From: Pseudomonas rhizoryzae
Lineage (GTDB): Bacteria > Pseudomonadota > Gammaproteobacteria > Pseudomonadales > Pseudomonadaceae
Assembly (NCBI RefSeq): GCF_005250615.1
Contig: NZ_SULM01000001.1
Coordinates: 62,001 to 126,000 of the forward strand
Length of the DNA: 64,000 nt
Direction: 5' to 3'
Part shown: piece by piece, positions 44,234 through 54,500 of the stretch
Layout: each line of letters opens with the position of its first letter
Numbering within the stretch: the stretch's first letter is position 1
Notes under the pieces: generated by a model
What the model was told of the DNA's origin: nothing
Databases searched by the model: none
Seen by the model: only the letters and a program-made list of their open reading frames with translations
Program-made: the position numbers and the translations under genes

Positions 44234-46191
44234 TTCCCGAACTCGGTCAGCTCTGCCTGTTGCTGGCGCTCGCCATGGCCCTGGTGCAGGGTACGGTGCC
44301 ATTGCTGGGTGCCTGGCGGGGCCAGGCGGACTGGATGCGCCTGGCGCGGCCGGCCGCCTTCGGCCAGTGCCTGTTCCTGGCGCTGGCCTTCGCCGCCCTG
44401 ACCTGGGCCTTCTTGCAGGATGACTTCTCGGTGGCCTATGTGGCCGCCAATTCCAACAGCCGCCTGCCCTGGTACTACAAGGTCAGCGCCACCTGGGGCG
44501 CCCATGAGGGCTCGCTGCTGCTCTGGGCGTTGACCCTGTCGGCCTGGAGCCTGGCGGTGGCGGTCCGTTCGCGCCAACTGCCCCAGGCGCTACTGGCGCG
44601 GGTGCTGGGCATCCTCGGCTTGGTGGCCCTGGGCTTCCTGACCTTCCTGGTGGCCACCTCCAATCCCTTCGCCCGGTTGCTGCCGCAGTTCCCGCGGGAG
44701 GGTAACGATCTCAATCCGCTGCTGCAGGACCCCGGCCTGATCCTGCATCCGCCCATGCTCTACATGGGCTACGTCGGCTTTTCGGTGGCCTTCGCCTTCG
44801 CCTTGGCGGCGCTGCTGGAAGGGCGCCTCGACGCGGCCTGGGCGCGCTGGGCGCGGCCCTGGACGCTGCTCGCCTGGGCCTTTCTCGGCTGCGGCATCGT
44901 GCTGGGTTCCTGGTGGGCCTATTACGAGCTGGGCTGGGGCGGCTGGTGGTTCTGGGACCCGGTGGAGAACGCTTCCTTCATGCCCTGGCTGGTGGGTACG
45001 GCGCTGCTGCATTCCCTGGCGGTGACCGAGAAGCGCGGCCTGTTCAAGGGCTGGACGGTGCTGCTGGCCATCGCCGCCTTTTCCCTCAGCCTACTGGGGA
45101 CCTTCCTGGTGCGCTCCGGGGTGCTGACCTCGGTACACGCCTTCGCCAGCGATCCGACCCGCGGGGTGTTCATCCTGGCCTTCCTGCTGCTGGTGGTCGG
45201 CGGCTCCCTGGCGCTGTTCGCCTGGCGCGCGCCGGCGCTCGGCGGCTCGGCAGCCTTCGGCCTGGCCTCGCGCGAGGCGCTGCTGCTGATCAACAACCTG
45301 ATCCTGGTGACGGCCGCCGCCACGGTGCTGCTGGGCACCCTTTATCCCCTGATCATCGACAGCCTCACCGGCGCCAAGCTGTCGGTCGGTCCGCCGTATT
45401 TCGATGCGCTGTTCGTGCCGCTGATGGCGTTGCTGATGTTGGCCCTGGGCATCGGGGTGCTGGTGCGCTGGAAGCACAGCCCGGGCCGCTGGCTGGTCCG
45501 GCTGTTGGCGCCCATCCTGCTGACCTGCGCAGTGCTGGCGGGACTGGCCGCCTGGTGGCTGGCGCAGCCCAAGGCAGCCATCCTGGCGGTGCTGGCGCTG
45601 GCGGCCTGGGTGGTGCTGACCGCCTTGCGCGATGTGCTGGGCAAGGTGCAGGCGCTGGGTTGGCGTCGTGGCCTAGGCAGCCAGCCGCGCAGCTACTGGG
45701 GTATGCAGGTGGCGCATCTGGGCCTGGCGGTGCTCGCCCTGGGCGTGGTGTTGGCCAGCCAGTTGGACGTGCAGCGCGACCTGCGCCTGGCGCCGGGCGA
45801 TCATCTCGAACTCGGCGGTTATCGCTTCGGTTTCGCCGGTACCCAGCACTACGAGGGGCCGAATTTCACCGCCGAGCGGGCCCTGCTGCAGGTGGAGCGC
45901 GACGGTCGGGTGGTGGCGCTGCTCGCGCCGGAGAAGCGCCGCTACCTGGCGAGCGGCGCGGTGATGACCGAGGCTGCCATCGACGCCGGCCTGACCCGCG
46001 ATCTCTATGTCGCCCTCGGCGAACCCCTGGGCGAGGGGGCCTGGGCGGTCCGTATCCAGATCAAGCCCTTCGTCCGGCTGATCTGGCTCGGCGGCCTACT
46101 CACCGCCCTGGGTGGGCTGCTGGCGCTGGCCGATCCGCGTTATCGCCAGCGTCGCCGAGCCTCCCGCTCTTCCTCTGTGGAGTCGCTCTAG
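44230..46191 (+). CDS. ccmF: Cytochrome c-heme lyase subunit CcmF
   Basis: This 653-residue membrane protein attaches heme to apocytochrome c together with CcmH and CcmI. The WWD motif reads [18 protein letters not shown], and a conserved region [24 protein letters not shown] precedes it. About 14-15 hydrophobic helices and a large periplasmic loop near the C-terminus are present. The next gene begins one base after its stop. Confidence 0.96.
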   Translation: MIPELGQLCLLLALAMALVQGTVPLLGAWRGQADWMRLARPAAFGQCLFLALAFAALTWAFLQDDFSVAYVAANSNSRLPWYYKVSATWGAHEGSLLLWALTLSAWSLAVAVRSRQLPQALLARVLGILGLVALGFLTFLVATSNPFARLLPQFPREGNDLNPLLQDPGLILHPPMLYMGYVGFSVAFAFALAALLEGRLDAAWARWARPWTLLAWAFLGCGIVLGSWWAYYELGWGGWWFWDPVENASFMPWLVGTALLHSLAVTEKRGLFKGWTVLLAIAAFSLSLLGTFLVRSGVLTSVHAFASDPTRGVFILAFLLLVVGGSLALFAWRAPALGGSAAFGLASREALLLINNLILVTAAATVLLGTLYPLIIDSLTGAKLSVGPPYFDALFVPLMALLMLALGIGVLVRWKHSPGRWLVRLLAPILLTCAVLAGLAAWWLAQPKAAILAVLALAAWVVLTALRDVLGKVQALGWRRGLGSQPRSYWGMQVAHLGLAVLALGVVLASQLDVQRDLRLAPGDHLELGGYRFGFAGTQHYEGPNFTAERALLQVERDGRVVALLAPEKRRYLASGAVMTEAAIDAGLTRDLYVALGEPLGEGAWAVRIQIKPFVRLIWLGGLLTALGGLLALADPRYRQRRRASRSSSVESL

Positions 46192-46725
46192 ATGCGCCGT
46201 CGCCTGTTGCTCTGCCTGCCGCTGCTGGCCTTCCTGGTATTGGCCGGCTTTCTCTATCGGGGGCTCTATCGCGATCCCCAGGTCCTGCCCTCGGCGCTGG
46301 TCGGCCAGCCGTTCCCGGCCTTTTCGCTGCCGGGTGTGCTGGATGAGCGACTATTCAGCCGCCAGGACCTGCTCGGCCGGCCGGCGCTGGTCAATGTCTG
46401 GGGCACCTGGTGCGTGGCCTGCCGCGAGGAGCATCCCCTGTTGAATCGACTCAAGGCCCAGGGCGTGGTCATCCATGGGGTGAACTACAAGGACGACAAC
46501 GCCAGTGCCCGGCGCTGGCTGGCGGAATTCCACGATCCCTACCAACTCGATATCCGCGATGACGAGGGCCGACTGGGGCTGGACCTGGGCGTCTATGGCG
46601 CGCCGGAGACCTTTCTGATCGACGCCCAGGGCATCGTGCGCTATCGCCACGTGGGGGTGGTCGACCAGCGCGTCTGGGATGAAGAACTCGGGCCGCGCTA
46701 CCGGGCCCTGGTGGCGGCGCCATGA
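46192..46725 (+). CDS. ccmG: Thiol:disulfide interchange protein CcmG/DsbE
   Basis: This 177-residue membrane-anchored thioredoxin-like protein keeps apocytochrome c cysteines reduced. An N-terminal anchor (LLLCLPLLAFLVLAGFLY), a GTWCVACREEHP redox center (WCxxC) and the cis-proline loop YGAPETFLID are visible. It follows ccmF directly and overlaps ccmH by 4 bases. Confidence 0.96.
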   Translation: MRRRLLLCLPLLAFLVLAGFLYRGLYRDPQVLPSALVGQPFPAFSLPGVLDERLFSRQDLLGRPALVNVWGTWCVACREEHPLLNRLKAQGVVIHGVNYKDDNASARRWLAEFHDPYQLDIRDDEGRLGLDLGVYGAPETFLIDAQGIVRYRHVGVVDQRVWDEELGPRYRALVAAP

Positions 46726-47174
46726 AGGCCAGGTGGCTCACCTTCGCCTTGTTGATGTGGTCGGCCCTGGCCGGTGCGGCCATCGAGACCTATGGCTTTC
46801 GCGACGACACCGAGCGGGCGCGATTCCAGGCGCTGACCCGTGAACTGCGCTGCCCCAAATGCCAGAACCAGGACCTGGCCGATTCCAATGCGCCCATCGC
46901 CGGCGACCTGCGCCGGGAAATCCAGCGGCTGATGGCGGCCGGGCAGAGCGATGAGCAGATCATCGCCTACCTGGAGCAGCGCTATGGCGAATTCATCCGC
47001 TATCGACCGCCCTTCGAGGGGCGCACCCTGTTGCTCTGGACCCTGCCGGTACTGGGACTGCTGGGCGGTGCCGGGGTGCTGGTGGTCCTCACGCGTCGCC
47101 GCCGCCCGGAACAGGGGCTGAGCGCGGCCGAACGCGAGCGTCTGGCCGCCCTGCAGGCGGAGGAGGAGGGCTGA
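46722..47174 (+). CDS. ccmH: Cytochrome c maturation thioredoxin-like CcmH
   Basis: This 150-residue protein has a signal or anchor at the N-terminus and the redox motif RCPKCQNQDLADSN (CxxC) with the conserved GEFIRYRPPF segment, followed by a C-terminal membrane helix (LLLWTLPVLGLLGGAGVLVVL). It passes electrons to apocytochrome c for heme ligation. The stop and the ccmI start share a base (TGATG). Confidence 0.95.
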   Translation: MKARWLTFALLMWSALAGAAIETYGFRDDTERARFQALTRELRCPKCQNQDLADSNAPIAGDLRREIQRLMAAGQSDEQIIAYLEQRYGEFIRYRPPFEGRTLLLWTLPVLGLLGGAGVLVVLTRRRRPEQGLSAAERERLAALQAEEEG

Positions 47175-48355
47175 TGCTGGCGTTCTGGGGGCTGGCAGGC
47201 CTGCTGTCGATCCTGGCGCTGCTGATCCTGCTGATCCCGCTGCTGCGCGGCGGTCGCACGGAGGCGGCGAATCGCGCGGCGCTCAATCGGGCGCTCTACC
47301 GGGAGCGGCTGGCGGAGGTCCAAGCGCGTGTTGAACGCGGTGAACTGGATGCCCAGGCTGTGGAGCTGGCCGAGGCAGAGGCCGCGCGCAGCCTGCTCGC
47401 CGATAGCGCGGTGGTCGAGCGAGCCCCGGCGCGACGCGGACGGCGCCTGGGGATCGCGGTCGCCTGTGCGGTGCCCGCTCTGGCGCTGGGGCTCTATCTG
47501 CTGCTGGGAGCCTTGCCGGAGTTGCAGCTCAGCCAGCGGCTCGCCGCACCGCCACGTTCGCCCCAGGCGCTGCTCGCCACCCTGGAAGAGGCGACGCGGC
47601 GGCAACCCCAGGCGGCCGACAACTGGTACCTGCTGGCCCGCGCCTATGCCGGCCTGGGTCGTTATAGCGAGGCGGTGACGGCCTTCGAACAGGTGATCCA
47701 GCGCGACGGTCGGCGACCGGAGGTGCTGGGGCAATTGGCCCAGGCACGCTTCTTCGCCGCCGGCCGGAAACTGGATGACCAGACCCAGGCGCTGGCCGAC
47801 GAAGCCCTGCAGGCCAACCCGGCCGAGCCCACCACCTTGGGCCTACTGGGCATCGCGGCCTATGAACGCGGTGACTACGCCCAGGCCGCTCGCCACTGGC
47901 AGCGGCTGAGCGCCGCGCTCGCCCCCGGAGATCCACTGCGCCAGGCCTTGGCGGAAGGCATAGGCCGGGCCGAGCGCGCGGCGCAGGCGGCGGGGCAGGG
48001 CAAGGCTCCGGGGATCGAGGTGGAAGTCAGCCTGGCACCAGCAGTGGCGCAGCGGCTACGGCCTGGGGATAGCGTCTTCGTACTGGCCTTGGCCGAGGGG
48101 GCGTCCGGTCCGCCGTTGGCGGTGCGGCGCCTGCGGGTAGCCGACCTGCCGACGCGTGTACGGCTCGACGATAGCGACGCCATGCTGCCCCAGCGTCGGC
48201 TCTCGGATCAGCGCCGGGTGCGCCCGGTGGTGGTCATCGCGCGCAATGGCGATCCGCTGAAGGGCGACTGGCGGCACGAAGGCGAGCCGCTGGACCTGCC
48301 GACCGCCACAGTCGGTCGACTACGCGTGGTAGAGGGGGATGCCCTCACGCAATGA
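47174..48355 (+). CDS. ccmI: Apocytochrome c chaperone CcmI (CycH)
   Basis: This 393-residue protein has two N-terminal helices (FWGLAGLLSILALLILLIPLL and LGIAVACAVPALALGLYLLLG) with a leucine-zipper-like cytosolic loop between them. A periplasmic TPR region follows at about 150-280 (NWYLLARAYAGLGRYSEAVTAFEQV), and a C-terminal domain of beta strands closes the protein. It binds apocytochrome c and hands it to CcmF/H. It ends the ccm operon; the gap to the next gene is 30 bases. Confidence 0.92.
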   Translation: MLAFWGLAGLLSILALLILLIPLLRGGRTEAANRAALNRALYRERLAEVQARVERGELDAQAVELAEAEAARSLLADSAVVERAPARRGRRLGIAVACAVPALALGLYLLLGALPELQLSQRLAAPPRSPQALLATLEEATRRQPQAADNWYLLARAYAGLGRYSEAVTAFEQVIQRDGRRPEVLGQLAQARFFAAGRKLDDQTQALADEALQANPAEPTTLGLLGIAAYERGDYAQAARHWQRLSAALAPGDPLRQALAEGIGRAERAAQAAGQGKAPGIEVEVSLAPAVAQRLRPGDSVFVLALAEGASGPPLAVRRLRVADLPTRVRLDDSDAMLPQRRLSDQRRVRPVVVIARNGDPLKGDWRHEGEPLDLPTATVGRLRVVEGDALTQ

Positions 48356-48385
48356 TCCAGCACCACCACCTAGGACAGGGATGCC

Positions 48386-49282
48386 ATGAATACCTACGAA
48401 GAAGCGGTCGCCGCGACCACAGCCCTCTGCGAAGCCATTCGCAACGATCCAGGCAAAAGACGAAGGGTACGCGAGTCCTTCTACGAGCGTTTCGGTGACG
48501 CCGACAACGACGGCCTGAGCTACGGCGATTCGGAGCTGGCCTTTCTCGATTGGGAAATCCGTGCCGGGGTGCTGGACCCGGAAACCGGCAGTCCCTGGTG
48601 GCGCAACGTCAACCTGAACTTCATCTATCTGTCGGAGCTGGCCGGTTGCCTGGCGCAGCACGATATTCCCGGTGACCAGGCGCCCTTTCCCACGCGCTGC
48701 TGGCTGGATTTCATCGCCGAGCCCACACCGAGCCACTGGTATCGCGCCCACAATTCTTCCATCCTCGACGGCTTCCACCTCTACGAAGACGACGCCCGCC
48801 TGGAAAACGAGGTCGGCCAGGAATTCCTCAACATCACCCTCTACCGGCTGATGTTCGCCCAGGCGCTGGTGGAGGATGCGACGATCTTCGGTGAAATTGG
48901 CGCTTGGCTGGCCGACCCGCGCGGATTTTCGGTGACGCTGCTGGTGCATCTGGCGGACTTCTATCCGCCGCACTATCCGCTCACCGAGGCGGATCGCCCC
49001 ATCATCGAAGGGAAGGGCAAGGGCCTCGAAGAAACCGCCGTGCGCCTGATGGATGGCTTGATTCGGCACTTTCTACGCAAGCTGTACCAGGCGGCGGCCG
49101 CCTGGAACCAGGCCCCCGAGCTGCTGAATTATCTGGACGGCAACCAGCCGGCCTATCCGCCCGCCGCGGGCCACCGCGAAGCCCTCGCGGCAGCCCAGGT
49201 GGTGGCGTCACTGGAAGGCGTCTTCCCCGGGCAGGACCTCTCCGTGGCCGAGGATGGCGCGAGCGGTCTGCAGGCCGGATAG
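48386..49282 (+). CDS. Hypothetical protein, convergent partner of FAD oxidoreductase
   Basis: This 298-residue soluble protein has an AGGGA box before its ATG. The N-terminus contains DADNDGLSYGDSE, close to an EF-hand-like calcium loop. The rest is helical, with aromatic-rich stretches (NVNLNFIYLSELAGCL, FYPPHYPLTEADRPIIEGKG). I recognise no enzyme family. The last 75 bases overlap the 3' end of the convergent FAD oxidoreductase gene. Nothing links it functionally to the ccm operon upstream. Confidence 0.7.
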   Translation: MNTYEEAVAATTALCEAIRNDPGKRRRVRESFYERFGDADNDGLSYGDSELAFLDWEIRAGVLDPETGSPWWRNVNLNFIYLSELAGCLAQHDIPGDQAPFPTRCWLDFIAEPTPSHWYRAHNSSILDGFHLYEDDARLENEVGQEFLNITLYRLMFAQALVEDATIFGEIGAWLADPRGFSVTLLVHLADFYPPHYPLTEADRPIIEGKGKGLEETAVRLMDGLIRHFLRKLYQAAAAWNQAPELLNYLDGNQPAYPPAAGHREALAAAQVVASLEGVFPGQDLSVAEDGASGLQAG

Positions 49283-51316
49283 CGTAGCCGACTCCACGCA
49301 GCCCATGTTGAAGCCATTGAGGATCCAGTCGCCGGTCAGATAGAGGTTGCGGCAGACCGTGCCGTCGGTAGCCAGTCGCTTACGACTGCTGCCGGCCACG
49401 CTCTGCACGTAACGCTCGCTGGGATCGACGTTGGCGCGCCAGTACTGGTAGTCGAAGCGGGCCGGGCCACTGACCGTGGCGGGAGCCAGAAGGTATTCCC
49501 AGTGATAGCCGTCCTGGTCGGTCCCGGCGTCTGGCCAGTAGTCGCGTAGATTGCCGTTCATGAAGTCGATGAAATCCTTGTGCACCTGGGCGGCTTGGCG
49601 CTCGGGATAATCGTTCTTCTCACCGATGGGCGGGGCAACGTCTGCAGCGAAGACACCACAGAAGTAGCTGATGTCCTGCGGCGGGGTGCCGCTCGACCAA
49701 TCCTCGCGCTCCACTAGATAGGTGACGTCGGCCCAGGAGTCCATCGCCTGGGCGGCGAAGCCGAGCAGTTCCGGGGCCTGGCCACCCTTGGGCGAGCCGG
49801 TCCAGCCCAGTTGCCAGACATCGCGGTCCTGCCAGAGCTGCACCGCCTGGGTGGCCACGGTGGCGACCGCCTGGGTCATCTGGGCGAAGGCCGGATCCAG
49901 GGCGCAGAGGCTGGGCGAGAGATCGGCGAGGCCCGCCACGGAAATGCCCAGGATCACCTCATCGAAGTCATGATCGACCTGCAATTCCAGCTGTTCGACG
50001 CCTTTCCAGCCACTCCAGCTGGACTCCAGGTTGATGTGCTCGGCTTGCAGGCGCTCGGCGATGTCGTCGCGGATCTGGTCGTAGAGCGGCGCCGAGGGCC
50101 AGCAGGGCAGGCCCTTGACGTCCACCAATGGCTGGTAGGGTTCCTGCTTGAGCGGCACCTGGCGCTGCATTTGCAGACGGGTCACCCGCGGGCCCTGGCC
50201 GTCGTCGGCGGCCTCGATGCCGGTCACCTGGTGGAAGAACTGGAAGTTCACCCCACGCTTGAACAGCACCTCGTAGTAGGGCGCGAACACCACGTCGCCC
50301 ATCCCGGCTTGCATGCGCCAGATGAAGGAACCCTTGGAGGTGGTCAGGGCCAGCAGGGCGGCACGCAGGACGGTACCGGCCTCGACGTTGGGCTGCTCCA
50401 GGTCGCCATCCCGATAGGCGAAGATGCCCCCGTGCAGTGACTTGACGATGGCACCGTCCTGGGTCGCGGCGCTGGCGCCATGGCGGGTCAGCCAGGCCAG
50501 AAAGGTTTCCTCGTTGAGAACTTCGAAACCCTTGTCATAGACCTCGTCGGCGAGCATGCCGATGAGCACCGTGAGGCCAAAGTCCATCAGCAGCCAGAGT
50601 CGATGGGCGCTGATGCTGGTCTGGCCACGTTCTTCCAATACCCGGGCCAACAGTTCGCGCGCTTCGCGCAGCAGCCAGAGCAGCAGGGGATGATCGTTGC
50701 TCTCGGGCAGGGCGGCACGCGCCTTGTGCAGTTGGCGCTCCGCTTCGCTCAGGGCCAGCTCCTGGGCCTCTTCGCGGCAGTGCGCACGCAGGCGGGCGAA
50801 CAGTCCGGCGGGAGCCGCCTGGGGGGTGGACTCTTCGGCTTCGCCCAACCGCAGCAGCCATTCCAGCAGATCGCCCAGGGCGGTCATGAAGGGCTTGGGA
50901 TTCCAGCCTTCGCCAGGTTTGCCCGGCAGCGCCAGGGTATCGATGGGCCAGGTAGTCCAGAGATTCTGGAAGTCATCGGCGAAGGCGGTGTGGGAATGGG
51001 CGAAGAAGGCGTCGTCGAGGGTGGCCAGGGGCGCGCTGGCGGGACGGCCGAGTTCTTCGTAGCACTGTCTCAGACTATGGAAGGCGTTGTAGTAGAAGCC
51101 GAACCAGACGTGAATCCCGTGTTCTTCGATGCGCTGGTGGTCATCGGCGTTGCGCCCGCTGGCCCCCTTGCCACCCAGACGCCAGCCCTGCTGATACAGG
51201 GTGATCTGGTAACGCTCTTGCCATTTCGGTTCATTAGTAAGACGAAATGCGGCGGTAATGGCGGAAACGCCACCGCCTAGAATGGCGATCTTGCGGACAG
51301 AAGGTATTGCATCCAT
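49208..51316 (-). CDS. FAD/NAD(P)-binding oxidoreductase (amine oxidase/phytoene-desaturase-like)
   Basis: This 702-residue protein has an N-terminal dinucleotide-binding fold (KIAILGGGVSAITAAFRL). Other features are YQQGWRLGGKGASGRN, typical for FAD amine-oxidase-like enzymes, and a C-terminal NLYLTGDWILNGFNMGCVESATLSG that matches the FAD-binding end of phytoene-desaturase or amine-oxidase proteins. Length is well above the usual 450-550 because of a large helical insert. A GGAG box precedes ATG 51316. Its substrate is unknown. The 3' end overlaps the convergent hypothetical gene by 75 bases. Confidence 0.82.
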   Translation of the reverse strand: MDAIPSVRKIAILGGGVSAITAAFRLTNEPKWQERYQITLYQQGWRLGGKGASGRNADDHQRIEEHGIHVWFGFYYNAFHSLRQCYEELGRPASAPLATLDDAFFAHSHTAFADDFQNLWTTWPIDTLALPGKPGEGWNPKPFMTALGDLLEWLLRLGEAEESTPQAAPAGLFARLRAHCREEAQELALSEAERQLHKARAALPESNDHPLLLWLLREARELLARVLEERGQTSISAHRLWLLMDFGLTVLIGMLADEVYDKGFEVLNEETFLAWLTRHGASAATQDGAIVKSLHGGIFAYRDGDLEQPNVEAGTVLRAALLALTTSKGSFIWRMQAGMGDVVFAPYYEVLFKRGVNFQFFHQVTGIEAADDGQGPRVTRLQMQRQVPLKQEPYQPLVDVKGLPCWPSAPLYDQIRDDIAERLQAEHINLESSWSGWKGVEQLELQVDHDFDEVILGISVAGLADLSPSLCALDPAFAQMTQAVATVATQAVQLWQDRDVWQLGWTGSPKGGQAPELLGFAAQAMDSWADVTYLVEREDWSSGTPPQDISYFCGVFAADVAPPIGEKNDYPERQAAQVHKDFIDFMNGNLRDYWPDAGTDQDGYHWEYLLAPATVSGPARFDYQYWRANVDPSERYVQSVAGSSRKRLATDGTVCRNLYLTGDWILNGFNMGCVESATLSGLQTARAILGHGEVLPGEDAFQ

Positions 51317-51560
51317 GCCGTATGCTCCGAAGTGTGCAATTTCTTGCGTGAGTGGACGAAAGCCAAGTGATGGCTAAGGTAATATCACTGTATCGAAAAG
51401 TTCCCTTGATACTTGAGGTCGGTACGAAAAGTCGCTGCGCTCGGTGAGGCTTCGTTGCAGAACGCATCACTCGACTACTTTGCGTACACAACCCAACAAG
51501 GCAACGGCAACAGTTGAGGTGATGGCCCGGCATGGTCGTCCCAGGATCGAGGCAAGCGCG

Positions 51561-54500
51561 GTGGTAAGGATTCCAGGCTATAGCTGCACGGCGCGGGTGA
51601 GTGAAACCCGCCATGCCCTGATCTACCGCGGGACGCGCCTGGCCGATGGTCAGCCGGTAATCCTCAAACTGTTGGCTGCGGACTATCCCACGCCCCAGGC
51701 GCAGGCCGCATTGCGCCAGGAGTTCGAGCTGACCCGTCGCGCCACGCCCAGTGGCGCGGTCAGTGCAGCCCTCGAACTGCTGGAGCACGGCGGCCGGCAG
51801 GTGCTGGTGCTCGAAGACATCGGCGGCACCGATCTCGCTGCCTTGCTCGCCAAGGGGCCGCTGGCCCTGGGCGACTTCTTCGATTGGGCGCTGGCCATCG
51901 TCCGTGCCCTGGCGCGGTTGCACCGCTTGCGCATCGCCCACAATGATCTCAATCCGCGCAACATCGTCTGCAATACCGCCACGGGTACCTTGCGTCTCAC
52001 CGACCTGGGGATCGCCACCGTCTTCGGTACCGTCAGCGGCGGCGATACCCGCCTGGAGGGATCGCTCACCTACCTGGCTCCCGAGCAGAGCGGCCGGACC
52101 GGCCGCCATCAGGACTACCGCAGCGACTTCTACGCCCTCGGCGTGACCTTTTACGAGATGCTCTGCGGCGAGCCGCCGTTCCGCGCCCAGGATCCGCTCG
52201 AGCTGGTGCATGCGCACCTGGCGATGCGTCCGCTGTCCCTCGTCGAGCGCGTGCCGGGAATACCGCCGATGTTGGCGCTGCTGGTGGATAAGCTGATGGC
52301 GAAAGCCGCGGAGGAGCGCTACCAGGGCTGCTTCGGCATCCTGCGCGACCTGCAACGCTGCCAGGCCGGTCTGCCGGCTGGTAACCATCCGAACTTCAGC
52401 CTGGCCGAGCTCGACCCTCCGGCCCGGTTGGTACCGCCCCGCATGCTGCAGGGGCGTAGCGTCGCCTTGCGCCTGCTTGAAGAGACACTAGCGCGAGCGG
52501 CGCTCGAGCGGATCGAGGCCATCTTCGTTAGCGGCAGTTCCGGCATGGGCAAGTCGGCGTTGGTGCAGGCCTTCGTCCGCCGCCTGGGCGACCGCGTGGT
52601 CATGGCGCACGGCAAGTTCGAAAGCCTGGGTGGCGGCGTTCCCTATGGCGCGTTGCGCCAGGCGCTCAAGGAGCTGGTCGAGATCGGGCAGACCCTGGGC
52701 GCCGGCTTCGCCCAGCGGCTGATCGATGCCCTGGACGGTAATGCGGTCGTGCTCACCGATGTCTCGCCCGAGCTGAGCGCCTGGCTGGGACCGCAGCCGC
52801 CGGTGGTCGAGTTGCCGCCGCAGCAGGCCGAGCAGCGCTTTGATAATGCCATGATCACCCTGCTGCTGGCCTTCGCCTCCGGCAAGCGGCCCCTGTTGCT
52901 CTGGCTGGACGACCTCCAATGGGCCGATAGCGCCTCGTTGCGTCTGATCGAGCGCCTGCTGTCCCGGGGCGACCAGGGGGCGGTGCTGCTGGTCGCCACC
53001 CATCGCGAGGAACAACTGGCGGGTAGCGACCTGGAGCAACTGCGCGCCGCTACGCAGGTGCGGACGCTATCCCTCGGTCCGCTGTCACGGACGGACATCG
53101 AGCGGTTGATCGCCGAGGTCCTTCCCGCTCCGGCCGAAGCCCAGGCCGCGCTGGCCGGGTTGTGCCTGGACAAGACCCTGGGCAACCCCTTCTTCATCGA
53201 GCAGTTGCTGCGCAGCCTGCAGCAGGAAGGCTTGCTGGAGTTCGATGGCGAGAGTGGCCAGTGGCATTGGGAACTGCCGCGCCTGCAAGCGCTGGACGTC
53301 TACGACAATGTCGTCGATTTCATGGTGGGCAAGCTGCAGGAGCTACCGGATTCCACCGCTGAGTTGCTGCAATGGGCCGCCTGCCTGGGAACGAGTTTTT
53401 CCAGCGAGCGTCTAGCGCTGCTGATGGCCAAGGCGCCCGCGGATATCCGCCGGCTCTGCCAGGCGCTGGTCCAGGAGGGCCTGCTGATAGAAGCCGAGGC
53501 CGAGGCCGAGGCGGCAGCGGAGCAGGCGCCCACCACCTATAGCTTTCCGCATGACCAGGTCCGGCATGCCGCCCATTCGCTGCTGGCACCGGCCGACCGC
53601 GAGCGGGTCCATTTGCGCGCTGGGCAGCTGTACCTGGACGAGGGCGATGCCGCGCGGCTGGACGCCGTCACCCACCTCAATCTGGCCAGGGCGCTGATAC
53701 AGACGCCTGCGGAACGCCTGCAACTGCTGGAGCTCAACCTGGAAGCCGCGCGGAAGGCGCGCCAGGCCAATGCCTATCCGGCCGCGCTGGACTTCCTGCG
53801 TACGGCGGTCACGCTGATCGACGAAGCCGCCTGGGGCAGTCGGCACGTCCTGCTGTTCCAGCTGCATCGCGAATGGGCCGAGGTCACGCACCTCTGTGGC
53901 GATGCCGGCGAAGCCTTGCGGATTTGCGAACTCTTGCTGCCGCGGGCGCGCACCTCTTTCGAGGAAGCCGGGGTGCGCGCGCTGCAGATCGATCTGTTCA
54001 GCGGTCTGGGCCGTTTCGGCGAGGCGTTGTCGGTGGCGGTGGCGGGTATCCAGGTGCTCGGCGAGCCCTGGCCCGAGGCGCCGGCCGACATCCAGCAGGC
54101 CATCGGCACCGACAGTGCCGAGGTCGAGGCCTGGCTGGCTCAACATTCGCCGGCCGCGCTGCTCGACCTGCCGCGCATGGAAGATCCCCGCGCGCAGTTG
54201 CTGATCCGGCTACTGGGCCTGCTCTGGGGGCCGGCGATCAACGTCGACCTGCCCATGAGCCTGCTGGCGGTCATGCGCATCGTCAAGCTGTCGATCCAGT
54301 ACGGCAACGGCGATCTCTCGCCCTTTGGCTATGCCAACTACGGCTCGCTGCTGTCGGCCTTCCACGGGCGCTACGCGCTCGGCTACCAGGTCGGGCGGCT
54401 GGCCGTGGACCTGGTGGATCGCACCGGCAATCTGCCGCTGAAGTGCAAGGTCTACACCATGTTCGCGGTGACCAACAGCCCCTGGTCGAGTCCGATCGCG

